DNA from: Coriolopsis trogii
Taxonomy: Eukaryota > Basidiomycota > Agaricomycetes > Polyporales > Polyporaceae
Direction: 5' to 3'
NCBI GenBank assembly: GCA_020543525.1
Contig: JAHYIO010000005.1
Location: 558,001 to 622,000, forward strand
DNA: 64,000 nt
Every line of letters begins with the position of its first letter. The stretch's first letter is position 1. The notes beneath the pieces are model-generated. The model was not told the origin of the DNA. It did no database searches and worked only from the letters and a program-made list of their open reading frames with translations. The position numbers and the translations under genes are program-made. Positions 21,385 to 31,219 of this stretch are shown here, piece by piece.

Positions 21385-24119
21385 ATGTCGTTCAGAGGTC
21401 TCCTCGCCATCCCGAGGGAATTGCTCGTCACCGTTTTCTCGGACCTCGACCTTGCGGATATCGCCCGATGTCGCCAGGTGAGTACGAACAGCTTGATTTG
21501 TTGAACCTTCTGCGCAGTGCGACCACCGCTCTTGACGTCCCGCCGAGTTGGGGGACGACCAACGTAACAATCACCATATCACGCAGTACTGTCGGGAGAT
21601 GCTACCTGATTTATGGGTGGCATCTCCTGTCGTACTGACATTGAGGCGCACAGATCACGCACGGGCATCGCCTCGTACAATTCGGGAGAGTCATAAGCAT
21701 ATAGTCGGGGGGTCAGCACGCTAAATACGGTTGTGGACGCGGTTCTTGCCCTCAGAATCGCAATATCTGGGGTGGTCAAAGTACGCAATTCCGAGGCGGT
21801 TTCGAGAGGATATCAAAAACGGTTTTGGACATAGTTTTGGTGCCCAGAATCGCGGATTTTGCCAAATTTCGTAGAATTGTCGCCGCAACGACAACCAGAA
21901 TGCGAATCTGAGACACTCGATTGTTCACCTCATCATGGGGTATTTTCACTAGGACATGGAAAAAGACTCATGACATAAATCAGGGCATGGAACTCTTGAC
22001 TTCCTTGTGGTATATTCTCGTACCCTTTTCTCGATCAATATACCACATGGACCGCGGCAAACCTTCATGACATACATGGGGACGTGCTCCGATTCCGCAA
22101 CGACAATTCTGCACGATTCTGGGCTCCATACCTCCACCCCTACTTCTCTTCCGAAGGTGATTCTGCACCCGATCCCTCGATTGGAAACAGGCAGAAATTA
22201 CAACGAGATTCGGTTCTATAGTGGTCTCAGACAAACGTGCTGTGGTTGCATATACGTGGCTTTATGCTGACAGATTCCCCGTTCCTCAGGTTTGCGAACA
22301 CTTCAAGTCGGTTATCGACACGAGCGTCGCGCTACTCTACAAAAACGAGCTCGAGATCGAAGGCTATGTTGACGGCTCCAGAAAAGATCTATGCATGGCC
22401 GACCGTCTCAGGCTACTCATAGAAAGGCGCGATCGATGGCTGCGCCTAGACTGGATACAACGCTTGTCCCTGGCACCCGAGAAGATCATCCCGGAATCAC
22501 CTCTCCCGTACGAGCTCCAAGGCGGCATCTCCTACAACGTCGTAACACACGTCGGAGGGAAATACACCATGAACGCAACCCGACTGCCGTCGACGGACAA
22601 CCCGAAAGCCGTGTATCAGAACAAGCCGTTCGATATCCAGTATGTGGACATCACCACCGACCCCTCGCAGGACTTGATGGTCGTGCTGGACGTCCTAGGG
22701 AGGTATGTGCTGGCTGTCCGCAGCGACCGACGCGTGTTCGAAATCTGATAGCGTGCGTCTGCAGATTGCATTTCTGGTCCATGACTACGTACGGCGCGCA
22801 TCCTCTGGCGCGCCAGGCGGTCGTGCGAGAAGAAGGGACGCCACAAGCCCGCATGACGGGCTTGTACATCGCACATGACTTGGTCGCGCTCGTAGAGTGG
22901 ACGAACCAAGTCAGCGCTACCATCTGGAACTGGAAGACAGGATGTGCAGTTCTTGTGCGTCTGAGCCCCTTACCGATCTGCGTGACCGAGCTCATGTCCT
23001 GCCGCTTTACAGCATGGATGCGGCTCGTCCCTACCGTATCTCGTCACAGGTCTTGCCTGGCTCTCGCCCAAAGTCTTTGTCCTCGCCGATGCGGACCGCA
23101 ACGAGCTGCTGCTGTTCTCCCTGGCGGCCTTGGACTGCACCGCTCCTGAAGCCCCGCGTTCTCTGGGCGACTTCTTGCCGTATGCGCACCTGAAGCTCCC
23201 GCCGATACACGCAGACTTCCAGGTCTCGTTCTTGCAGCTCGAGAGCAACCCTCTCCTCGCGTCTGTGCCCAAGGACCAGCCGTTCGCCGCGGCGTCCGAG
23301 TCCCATATCCTCGTGTTCACCCTGCAGTATATGATGTTCGACCACACCCTCTCGACCGGGAATTTCCTCGGTTTCGTGCATGTCCGCAGTCTCCTGTCGC
23401 AAGTCTCCTCGCTTGCCCCACCCAAGACAGCTGAAGACGTCAGAATCGTGCCGTGGGCCGAATGGGGGCCCGAGAACACCCGGATCATGCGGGACCCGTT
23501 CCACAAGGTCATCTACGCGCGGTGCGTTTCGAACCGTAACCTCCTGCATCCCTAGTCTGCTCACGAGTGCCCGCGATTAGCTATGTTCATGGCCAGCGAG
23601 TGGTGTACCCGATGCTGGACATCACCGACGACCGGCGGACGCAGCTCGTCACCTCCATCGACTTCAACGTACACCCGCGGCGGCTCGCATCTGCGCGCGC
23701 AAGTGCGAACTCTGGCTCTGTCGCCCTCCGCGAACACTTGCGACTCGGGTCCGACGAGCCCCAGGCGACCATCGAGCTCGTGAGGGAGCCGACCGTCCTG
23801 GCCGGGTCGCGTCCCAAGGGCGAGGGTGCGGACGAGCTCGGGAGGCCGGGGCTGGGCGCGCGGACGCAGGTGCAGGCATCGCCGTTCGTGGAGGACGTCG
23901 TGACGCGACTGCCGTACGTGAAGACGTGCAGAGTCGTCGGCCCGGTCAGCAAGAACTCGTACTTTATGACGGACCAGGAGAGGCTGGTCCAGCTGAGCGT
24001 GCGTCTGGCTCTCCCTCTCTACGTTTCGTGCGTCGCACGGGTTCTGACATGTTGGTGGCGTGTAGGGGTCCGTGGACAATATGCGGGGCACGTCTAGCGT
24101 GCACGTGTATACATTTTGA
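21385..24119 (+). CDS. F-box protein, gene D (diverged paralogue of A/B)
   Basis: Six exons: 21,385-21,477, 22,290-22,702, 22,765-22,954, 23,013-23,521, 23,581-23,998 and 24,066-24,119; 558 residues, all phases consistent. The F-box is at residues 5-20 (LLAIPRELLVTVFSDL). Markers shared with A/B follow in the same order: DPSQDL, IWNWKTG, AEWGP, RYVHGQRV, FNVHP, and a terminal HVYTF. Exon borders coincide with those of B, so these are clear paralogues. Exon 5 is expanded relative to B, with an extra Ala/Arg/Gly-rich stretch before DVVTRLPY. Intron 1 is 812 nt against 49 nt in A/B and holds an insertion. The likely role is an SCF substrate adaptor; the substrate is unknown. Confidence 0.85.
21478..22289. 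repeat. Repeat insertion in intron 1 of gene D
   Basis: About 760 bp more than the equivalent intron in A/B. Two 44-bp direct repeats start at 21,727 and 21,819, each running from acggtt-tggac to (c)cagaatcgc. A perfect 10-bp inverted repeat (gtggtatatt / aatataccac) lies at 22,007-22,016 and 22,037-22,046. No transposase frame is present, so a non-autonomous element is the likeliest reading (inference). Confidence 0.55.
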
Positions 24120-24754
24120 GGGGCTTTTGTTCGCAGTGGGGCCGCCTGGGACCGGCGCGATTCACGCCTACTTTGTGGGGTGACATCCGAGGATGGGTTG
24201 GGACTTGCTGCTCTGAGGTGAGACTTTGAGACCTACTTCGGGACATGCGTCGACGCCGCGGCGCGCATAGTGATTTTTCCGTATGTACGTTCAAGCACTC
24301 TCTGTAGCGCTGAGTATGTTTCCCTGCTATCATTAGGAGACGAATCCTGCTCACGTTTTGAACGACTTCTAACGACTCAAGTTCTCTCGCAAGCGCAGTC
24401 CCGTCTCCAATCTCATGATTCTGTTTTTTTCTTGGGCACTGTGCAAAAGATAAGAGCGTCCAGGCGTCGGTGGCTTGGCGGTGCGGGTGCGTCGGGGCGC
24501 GCCAATCTCTGCGTTTCCGCATAAGGCACCGGCTATCAGTTTAAGTGTGCTGCAAACTCCCAGCGTCCGACGATATCGCTCCCTCGACCGCGCCTTATCT
24601 CCCCCCGCGAGCGAGCGTAAAATAAATGTCGAGGGAGCGGCCGTCGCACGATAGCGGGTTGGAGCTTGTCCACCGACCACCATCACCTATCCTCTCTGAC
24701 GACTGCTAGCACGGCCCCGACGACGACAAGCACGTACGAGCACACGAACGCGCG
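24120..24754. other. Intergenic, F-box D to permease
   Basis: No gene seen. The last 150 bp before 24,755 contain C/T-rich stretches and acgacgacaagcacg-like repeats typical of fungal promoters and 5' leaders. Confidence 0.5.
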
Positions 24755-27538
24755 ATGACGGACGTGTCTTCAGTCGAAAAGAACGGCGGCGCGCCCGCGG
24801 TGGCGGACGATGAGATGGAGCTGGCGCGCATGGGCTACAAGCAGGAACTAAAGCGAGTCTTTCTCTCTCTGCACAAACGCGTCGCGAATGGAACGCTGAC
24901 CGACTGTGACCACTCCGCGACGGTCACAGACGCGATCTGACCCTGTTGCAGGCAAGTACGCGTTGTGCACCGTCGTGTGCGCATGAGGGGGTTCCGCGGT
25001 GACTGACGGACGCGCGGTTGTAGAACTTTGGTGTTTCGTTCTCGATCATCAGCGTGATCACCGGTATTCCGTCTCTGTTTTTGTATGGTCTGGTACGTGT
25101 TTTCGAGCTTCGTGTTAGCGCACGACGCTCAAGGTGTTTCGGAGGGTAGAATACAGGAGGCCCTGCAGTCATGGTGTGGGGATGGGTGGTTGTTGGTGAG
25201 TGCTCTCTAGAATCAGTCGACTGTTCGGAGGAGTTTCGATCGCCCAAATCCCGCTCAACCTCGCGCGCGCACGTTGGCAAAGGTGTCAATGGGAGAGGAC
25301 GCGTATGGCAAGCATATGGCCATATACATGGGGGAAGGCGATCCAATCGAACTTGCATGTCCCCGGGATATTACACCCCGGGGACATGCATGTTTGAGGA
25401 TCCCGTCAACCATATATGTAGAGAGAATGGGGCTGCACATATGCTCAGCGAAAGGTGGGACACGGACATGTATGTCCCCGAGTTTAATAGACCGAGGACA
25501 TGCAAGTTCGATTGCATATGGCTCATTCCCATGGGAGGATCGCATCCGAGAGGTGGTGGACGCGTGAAGAGCTCTTCCGAGCAGTCAGCCTTCGCGTCTA
25601 CTAGTTCTAAACTCGGACTTTATAGCATTCTTCACCATGACGGTCGGACTCGCTATGGGTGGTGCGTGTCCGAAGCGTGCTTCTTATATGTTAGCTATGT
25701 TAAGTGCTCCCAGAGGTCTGCAGCGCACATCCAACAAGCGGCGGGCCATACTACTGGGCTGCAATGCTCTCAGAACCTCAACACGCTGCCTTTGCATCCT
25801 GGGTGACAGGCTGGTTCAACCTGCTCGGCCAAGTCGCCGTCACGACCGGCATCAGGTGCGTCATCGACGGGGCCACACTCTCTTCCAACGCACATTCCTG
25901 ACATACGCTCCCAGTTTTGCCGTGGCCAACTTCATCGGCACCGCCGCGACGTTGGGCACGAGCTTCGTCCCTACACCAGGTATCACGATCGGCATATACG
26001 CCGGGGTGCTCATCTGCCAGGGGCTCATCAACACGTTCGGCGTGCACCTGCTCAAGTACATCAACAACGTCTCCATCTGGTGGCACGCCGTCGGGACCTC
26101 GGCGGTCGTCATCGCCGTCCTCGCGGCGGCGCCGAGCCACCAGTCTGCAAAGTTCGTGTTCCAGACCTTTATCGACAACACGGGCGTCGACGGGGTTGGA
26201 TGGGGCGAGCGCGCGAGCCCGGCGTATGTTGTCGTCATCGGCACGCTCATGTCGCAGTACACCATCACAGGTGAGCAGCGCGCCGCTCACTTCGCGCCCG
26301 GGTACATCCATGCCTGACGGATAATCGGCAGGCTTCGATGGTAGCGCGCATGTACGTATACTGGCCCGACGGTCTGAGTGGCCCCTCCTGACCAACACGA
26401 CTGCCAGATGACCGAAGAGACACATAACGCAGCGATGTCGGGCTCCCTTGGGATCATCATGGCCATCGGGGTCTCGGCCGTACTCGGCTGGTTCCTCATC
26501 CTCGGCTTGCTGTTCTCCATCCAGGACCTCGACGCGACCTTGAACACCCCGACCGGCCAGCCTGTCGCGCAGATCTTTCTCGACACCGTCGGCGAGAAGG
26601 GCGCGATCGTCCTCATGGTACGTGCTCCAATCCGTCTCCTGCAGCAGAGTCGGTGCTCATGCCTGCCCGCTGCGCGCGGCCCCAGGTCATCGTCATCGGC
26701 GCGATGTTCTTCTGCGGGACGTTCTCCGTGACGTCCAACAGCCGCATGATGTACGCGTTCTCGCGCGACGGCGCCATCCCCGGCCACCGCTTCTGGCACC
26801 ACGTCTCGGACAGAACGAGGTCCCCGATCCGTACCGGTACGTGCGCGCTCATGCCTCGGGCTGTATCTATGAACGTGCTCATGGTGGGCACCAGTCTGGC
26901 TGGCGTGCACTCTCAGCTTCCTCCTCGCTCTGCCCAGTCTCGGCAGCTCGGTCGCGTTCTCCGCCGCGACGAGCATCGCGACCATCGGCCTGTACATCTC
27001 CTACGGTCAGTCCCGTCCCGTCCCCCCTCTCTCGCCTCCCGCACCCTCCGCTGACCTCCCCCCCACCACACACTGCCATCGTGTGTTCAGGTATCCCGAT
27101 CGCCCTGCGCCTCGTCTACCGCGCGCGCTTCAAGCGCGGGCCCTTCCACCTCGGCCCGTTCTCGTACCCGATCGCGGCGACCGCCTGCCTCTGGATCCTC
27201 TTCATCTCCATCGCCTTCATCCTCCCCCAGGCGAACCCGGTCGACAGCCAGACGCTCAACTACGCGATCGTCGCCGTCGGGATCGTGCTCGCGTACTCGC
27301 TCGGCTTCTGGCTGATCAGCGCGCGCAAGTGGTTCACCGGGCCGGTGAAGCAGATCGGAGGTGCGTCCGTTGGATCATGAACGTTGCTGTTGGCAGGGGG
27401 GGAGGGGGCGTTCTAGACTGGGGACTGACGACCTGCTTTGTGTGTTGATGGCGAACAGATGAACCGGCAGGCGTCGACGTGATGGATTCTGCGCAAGACG
27501 CGGAGACCGTGCAAGTTAGCGTGGAGCCAAAGTCGTGA
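24755..27538 (+). CDS. APC-family amino acid / choline-type permease
   Basis: A 12-TM transporter of the amino acid-polyamine-organocation superfamily, close to fungal GABA/choline permeases; the substrate cannot be read from sequence. Thirteen exons: 24,755-24,852, 24,930-24,951, 25,024-25,092, 25,150-25,195, 25,626-25,661, 25,714-25,855, 25,915-26,270, 26,332-26,351, 26,408-26,617, 26,686-26,836, 26,895-27,005, 27,091-27,360 and 27,459-27,538, giving 536 residues. Signatures in order: NFGVSFSIISVITG (TM1), SAHPTSGGPYYWAA, QYTITGFDGSAHMTEET, NSRMMYAFSRDGAIPGH, and YPIAATACLW. The N-terminus (GYKQELKR) is cytosolic. The first two introns appear to use GC donors around a 22-nt exon; intron 4 (430 nt) holds a palindromic insertion. 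The frame is intact throughout, so it is probably active. Confidence 0.92.
25345..25513. repeat. Palindromic MITE-like insertion in permease intron 4
   Basis: Perfect 18-bp inverted arms (aatcgaacttgcatgtcc and its complement) lie at 25,345-25,362 and 25,496-25,513. Inside are two further palindromes: gcatgtccccgg paired with ccggggacatgc around 25,355-25,391, and ggacatgtatgtcc near 25,474-25,487. No protein is encoded. The host intron is 430 nt, against 45-80 nt for most others in this gene. A small non-autonomous DNA element is the simplest explanation; target-site duplications are not obvious by eye. Confidence 0.65.
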
Positions 27539-27980
27539 TTTGGGCATTGCCAGGGATGGGTGGACTCGCAGTCACAGCCGTTGCCTGAAGGCACTAGGAG
27601 AGCATAGATGTTACCACTGCCATATACCAGAGTGCGCTTAATGTAATATAATGGATATTGTTCCTTTTTCCCTTACACCATGATGTTGCGGAGGACAGAG
27701 TGTGTTGACGCACGTTATGCAACGTAGGGGACTGGACCCATTGTCGCTACGGAACCTGAGATGCTATTAGTTCCGACCCGTCCATCTTCGCACACAATCG
27801 GTTCACAGTCCTATATCTCACTTTCGGCCAGGCGCCAACGATCGCGTAAATCGCTCAGATTAAACGAGGGGTATGTAAGGTAAGCGATATAGGGCTACAT
27901 CACACGCGTGTATATCGTGTGAGGCGAGTCAGGGTAAGGTCGAGGTGTGCCAGGGTTCACTACTGCGGATCTGACGCTGC
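27539..27980. other. Convergent intergenic region
   Basis: The 3' ends of the permease (+) and the small membrane protein (-) face each other. No open frame of note; contains both 3' UTRs. Confidence 0.5.
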
Positions 27981-28357
27981 TCAGTAGGTTGCCCCCCCGC
28001 GGCGTCGCCCGAATCCTCTTCGGCGGCCGGTTGTGGTCCCGGTAGTCGATCCTACTCCGCGTGTGCGACTACTGCCCCTACCCCTGAAGCACCTGCAGCA
28101 GATGATGGCGACGAAGAAGTCCCAGATCGCGACGAGAATCTGGAATTGGAACACGTGTGAGCGAGCTGCAGAGGATAAAACGCGTAGTGTGAGACAACGT
28201 ACAGTCACGATAGCGGAGACGATGGTCTCGATGACATTTGCGATGGCAGAGATGATGGCGTTAATGCCGGAGCCGATAGCAGATACGATGGAACCCTGAG
28301 GTAACACTGATCAGTACGGCGTTCCCTATCTATCAAGGACTTATCAAAACATACCAT
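27981..28357 (-). CDS. Small membrane protein, 84 aa
   Basis: Three exons on the minus strand: 28,357-28,355 (the ATG alone), 28,295-28,203 and 28,139-27,981. Introns have GTATGT...CTCAG and GTACGT...TCCAG borders. The protein starts with an amphipathic, Ile/Ala-rich segment (SAIGSGINAIISAIANVI) and a hydrophobic stretch, then CCRCF, and ends with an Arg/Gly-rich tail closing in GRRRGGATY. Short proteins of this layout (SAI-repeat, CCRCF, RRRGATY end) occur widely in fungi with no known function. The Cys cluster next to a membrane segment could be palmitoylated (inference). The one-codon first exon is supported because ATG is directly followed by a consensus donor and no other in-frame ATG precedes GSIVSAIG. 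Confidence 0.75.
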
Positions 28358-29296
28358 GATGAAGAGTATGAATTGTTGGTCGTGAAGATCGTAAAGCAAG
28401 GAGGTGAAGCGTGTTTGGGTGTGGAAAGATGCGAGTGCGTGTTTGGTGGGGCCTAACCTGAGCACTTCGTGTTTATATATGTGGAATATCCAGGAACAAG
28501 GCTACTCCCAGCGCACTGCATTGTGCTGCTCCTGCCCCACAACGCCTACCTCATAGACGAGTCAATGACGTCACAGAATATCGGCCCCACGAGTGCGTCA
28601 GAGGGGCTGGCAACTGACGCCAGGCCGGCGTATTCACGGACGTTCGTGTGCATTCGCGCGTCATAGGGGAACCGACTCGGTTTGCTTTGGCAATGAGATG
28701 GAGTCGCATCCGTATGTCAGTCATATTTCCATTGTCCAATGTACCCTTCAAGCTGTACAACGTAGAAGCGTCAGCGCTTCACGTCACGTCGAACGCTCAT
28801 AGATCTGACAACGGATTGTGGAATGGTGCGGATCAGCTCAGTCAACGAGCAAGATGCCACGGTGGACGAGGAGGAGGGATGGAGTGAAAGTTCAAACAAA
28901 CATTCAACCACGTCACCACGTGTGGCGGTGCTCTCCCAATTCGGAAACACAGACGCCCGTACAAGCTCCGCTCCAACTCCCTGACCTCTCCTAACCTCTT
29001 GATCCGGAACTGGCTACGATGCCAATCCGCACTCCGACGTTGCATCCAGCGCATTGTGCCACTCTGTTCAGTGCTCAAGCTATTGTGGGTTAATAAGCTC
29101 ATATATTGGATGCTAAGGAGTGTGTGACAGTGTGTAAACCGAGTCGACGACGTGATGACAGGGACATAGAGCAAGAGACGAGTCATGAGGAGCGATACAT
29201 GAGAAACATGAAAAAATAACACAAACAAGCAAGAAAACCGAGACCATACGATATACCTTTTGATCGACGAGACGACCGACCAGAGACAACATCCTC
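28358..29296. other. Intergenic, upstream of small membrane protein
   Basis: It contains the promoter of the gene at 27,981-28,357 and the 3' flank of the coiled-coil protein gene. A minus-strand frame at 28,842-29,228 has no recognisable family features and I do not call it. Confidence 0.5.
28471..28480 (-). promoter_or_regulatory. Putative TATA box of small membrane protein
   Basis: atatataaac on the minus strand, about 115 bp upstream of the ATG at 28,357. Spacing is typical for a fungal TATA element. Confidence 0.45.
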
Positions 29297-31219
29297 CTAC
29301 ACTCCCTCCTTGATCACCATCATGATGCGGGCCAGGACGCCCACCGCCTCCCGCATCTGCTCCCTATCATTGGGGTGCATCAGCGGCAAAACCTGACCAT
29401 CGAACTTGTCCGGGTGCCAGCGAAGCATCTCCGCCTTCACGATCTCCTTTGGCGTCTTCGCCTTCAGCCCCACCCGATACTCGCTGAACACGAACTCCCG
29501 CACACGGGCCTCCGTGATCTCGCCAGGCAGGGGGGAGGCCACCCACGGGTTCTCGGGGTTCGTAACACAGAGCGGGAACACAGGGATCGGGAACTCGATG
29601 TATGGCACCACGGGCCCGATGTTCTTCGTCGTCTTGAGCACCGTCCAGCGGCGCTCGTACTCCTGGCAGAACGCGGTCTTCCACGCCGCCTTGGCCGCCT
29701 CGAGTTCCGCTTTGGCAGCACGCTCGGCAGCCTTCCGTGCGGCCCGCTCCTTGTTCTCCGCGGCCTCACGAGCCGCCTGGGCCTCTCGCTCACGGGCTTC
29801 CTCCTGCGCACGGATCTGGGCCTCGTACGAGGCGCGCTGTTCGTCGAGCAACGCCTGCTCCTGAGCGACTCGGGCGGCGGGTGGCTTGCTTTCGAGATAC
29901 GCCTTCTCGATGGTCGTGTACTCCTGGCGCTGCAGCTCAAGGCTCAAGCGGCTGTTTTGAGCTCCCGCCCAGTCCTGCCGGTCTTCGGCCGTCACAATCC
30001 TCTTCAAGACGTTGAAGAGCAACGGAGAGTCCAAAAGGTAGGCTTCGGCGGCCTGCCAGGCGTGCAGGAGCGTGGCGATCCGGGACTCGACAACGTGCTC
30101 GGGCTGGCGGAGGTCAACCGGCATGCGTGCTTCCTGACTCCTGATGTGCGAAGCGAGGTCCGAGTACAGCTTCTTGTTCTGCCTGGCCTCGTCACGGAGC
30201 TGACGCACGCGGTCGAGCTCCTCCCGCGCGAGCTGCAGCTTGCGCTCCCTCTCGATCCGCTGGATCCGCTCGAGGTTCAACCGCTCCTGCCTCAGGCGAG
30301 CCTCGCGCTCCGCCTCCCTCTGACGGGCGAGCCATTCCTGCTCGCGACGGTGACGCTCCTGCTCGGCACGACGGGCCTCCTCCATCCGACGGCGCCGGAG
30401 CTCCTCCATCTCCTTCTTCACCCGTTCCTCCTCCTTCTTCTTCTCCTCCGCCTCCTTCGCGAGCCGCTCCTCCTCCTCCTTCTTCTTCTCCTCAGCCTCC
30501 TTCGCGAGCCGCTCCTCCTCCGCCCGTGCACGCTCCTCGGCCTCCCGGAGCTCGTCCCCAAACAGCTTCTCGCGCTTGGCAAGATGGGCAGCCTCGAGGG
30601 CGCGGTACCGGTCCCTCAGCGGCTGGAGCTCGGCCGTCTTGTCGAGCGCCTCCTCGTTGTCGTGGTAGAGGGCACGCGTCTGCCCCTGGAAATCTATGAC
30701 GTTGTAAACCTCGATGACGCGGCGCGCTTCAGCGGTGAGGCCCATCTTCTTGAGCTGCGCGATGATCTCCTCCGCCGCCTCCCTCCCGAACTGCGGCGGG
30801 GAGGACGGCCGCGCGTCGGCGTCGTCGACGTCGATTGTGGAGAGAGAAAGGCCCCCGGGCATCTTCAGTTTGGCTGAGGGTGTGGGCGTCTGTGGGTTAC
30901 GCGTGGCTTTCGACTGCTCGGCGGCGACGAGCTCGGGGGCCCGGAGACCGGAAGCAATGGATTTCTTGAAGTTTTCACGCATCCGCTGCTTCTCGGTGAG
31001 GACGACCCTGCGTCGGGGCACCTGGGTGGCCCATGGCTTGCCCGTGGCGGGATCGATGTAGGGGTTAGTGTCGACAGGCTTGTTCAGGTTGGCGGTGTTG
31101 AGGAGATTGGCATGGCGGATGCCGTTGGGGTTGAGGGGGTTGAGGGGTGGGGCCGGGTAGGGCTTGCGGACGTAAATTCGACCCTTAAAGTGGTCGCGGG
31201 GTCTGCCGGGGACGAACAT
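29297..31219 (-). CDS. Coiled-coil protein with NFKBIL1-like C-terminus
   Basis: A single 640-codon frame on the minus strand, ATG at 31,219. Residues about 1-130 are Pro/Arg-rich with no known domain. Residues about 200-360 and 430-520 are strongly charged Glu/Lys/Arg coiled coil, including two adjacent copies of ERLAKEAEEKKKEEE. The C-terminus carries EMLRWHPDKFDG followed by an Arg/Val/Met helix, the pattern found at the end of NF-kappa-B inhibitor-like 1 family proteins. Ankyrin repeats, which the animal protein has, are not visible, so family membership covers the tail only. In animals NFKBIL1 is linked to mRNA processing; applying this here is inference. Upstream, five GCTTGAGG motifs sit about 185-265 bp before the ATG. 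Confidence 0.75.
   Translation of the reverse strand: MFVPGRPRDHFKGRIYVRKPYPAPPLNPLNPNGIRHANLLNTANLNKPVDTNPYIDPATGKPWATQVPRRRVVLTEKQRMRENFKKSIASGLRAPELVAAEQSKATRNPQTPTPSAKLKMPGGLSLSTIDVDDADARPSSPPQFGREAAEEIIAQLKKMGLTAEARRVIEVYNVIDFQGQTRALYHDNEEALDKTAELQPLRDRYRALEAAHLAKREKLFGDELREAEERARAEEERLAKEAEEKKKEEEERLAKEAEEKKKEEERVKKEMEELRRRRMEEARRAEQERHRREQEWLARQREAEREARLRQERLNLERIQRIERERKLQLAREELDRVRQLRDEARQNKKLYSDLASHIRSQEARMPVDLRQPEHVVESRIATLLHAWQAAEAYLLDSPLLFNVLKRIVTAEDRQDWAGAQNSRLSLELQRQEYTTIEKAYLESKPPAARVAQEQALLDEQRASYEAQIRAQEEAREREAQAAREAAENKERAARKAAERAAKAELEAAKAAWKTAFCQEYERRWTVLKTTKNIGPVVPYIEFPIPVFPLCVTNPENPWVASPLPGEITEARVREFVFSEYRVGLKAKTPKEIVKAEMLRWHPDKFDGQVLPLMHPNDREQMREAVGVLARIMMVIKEGV

Noticed and set aside
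29375..30877. 500-codon plus-strand frame rich in Leu
   Set aside because: It is the antisense of the Glu/Lys/Arg coiled-coil gene; the Leu runs are just complements of Glu/Lys codons, and the minus frame is longer and has a recognisable C-terminus.
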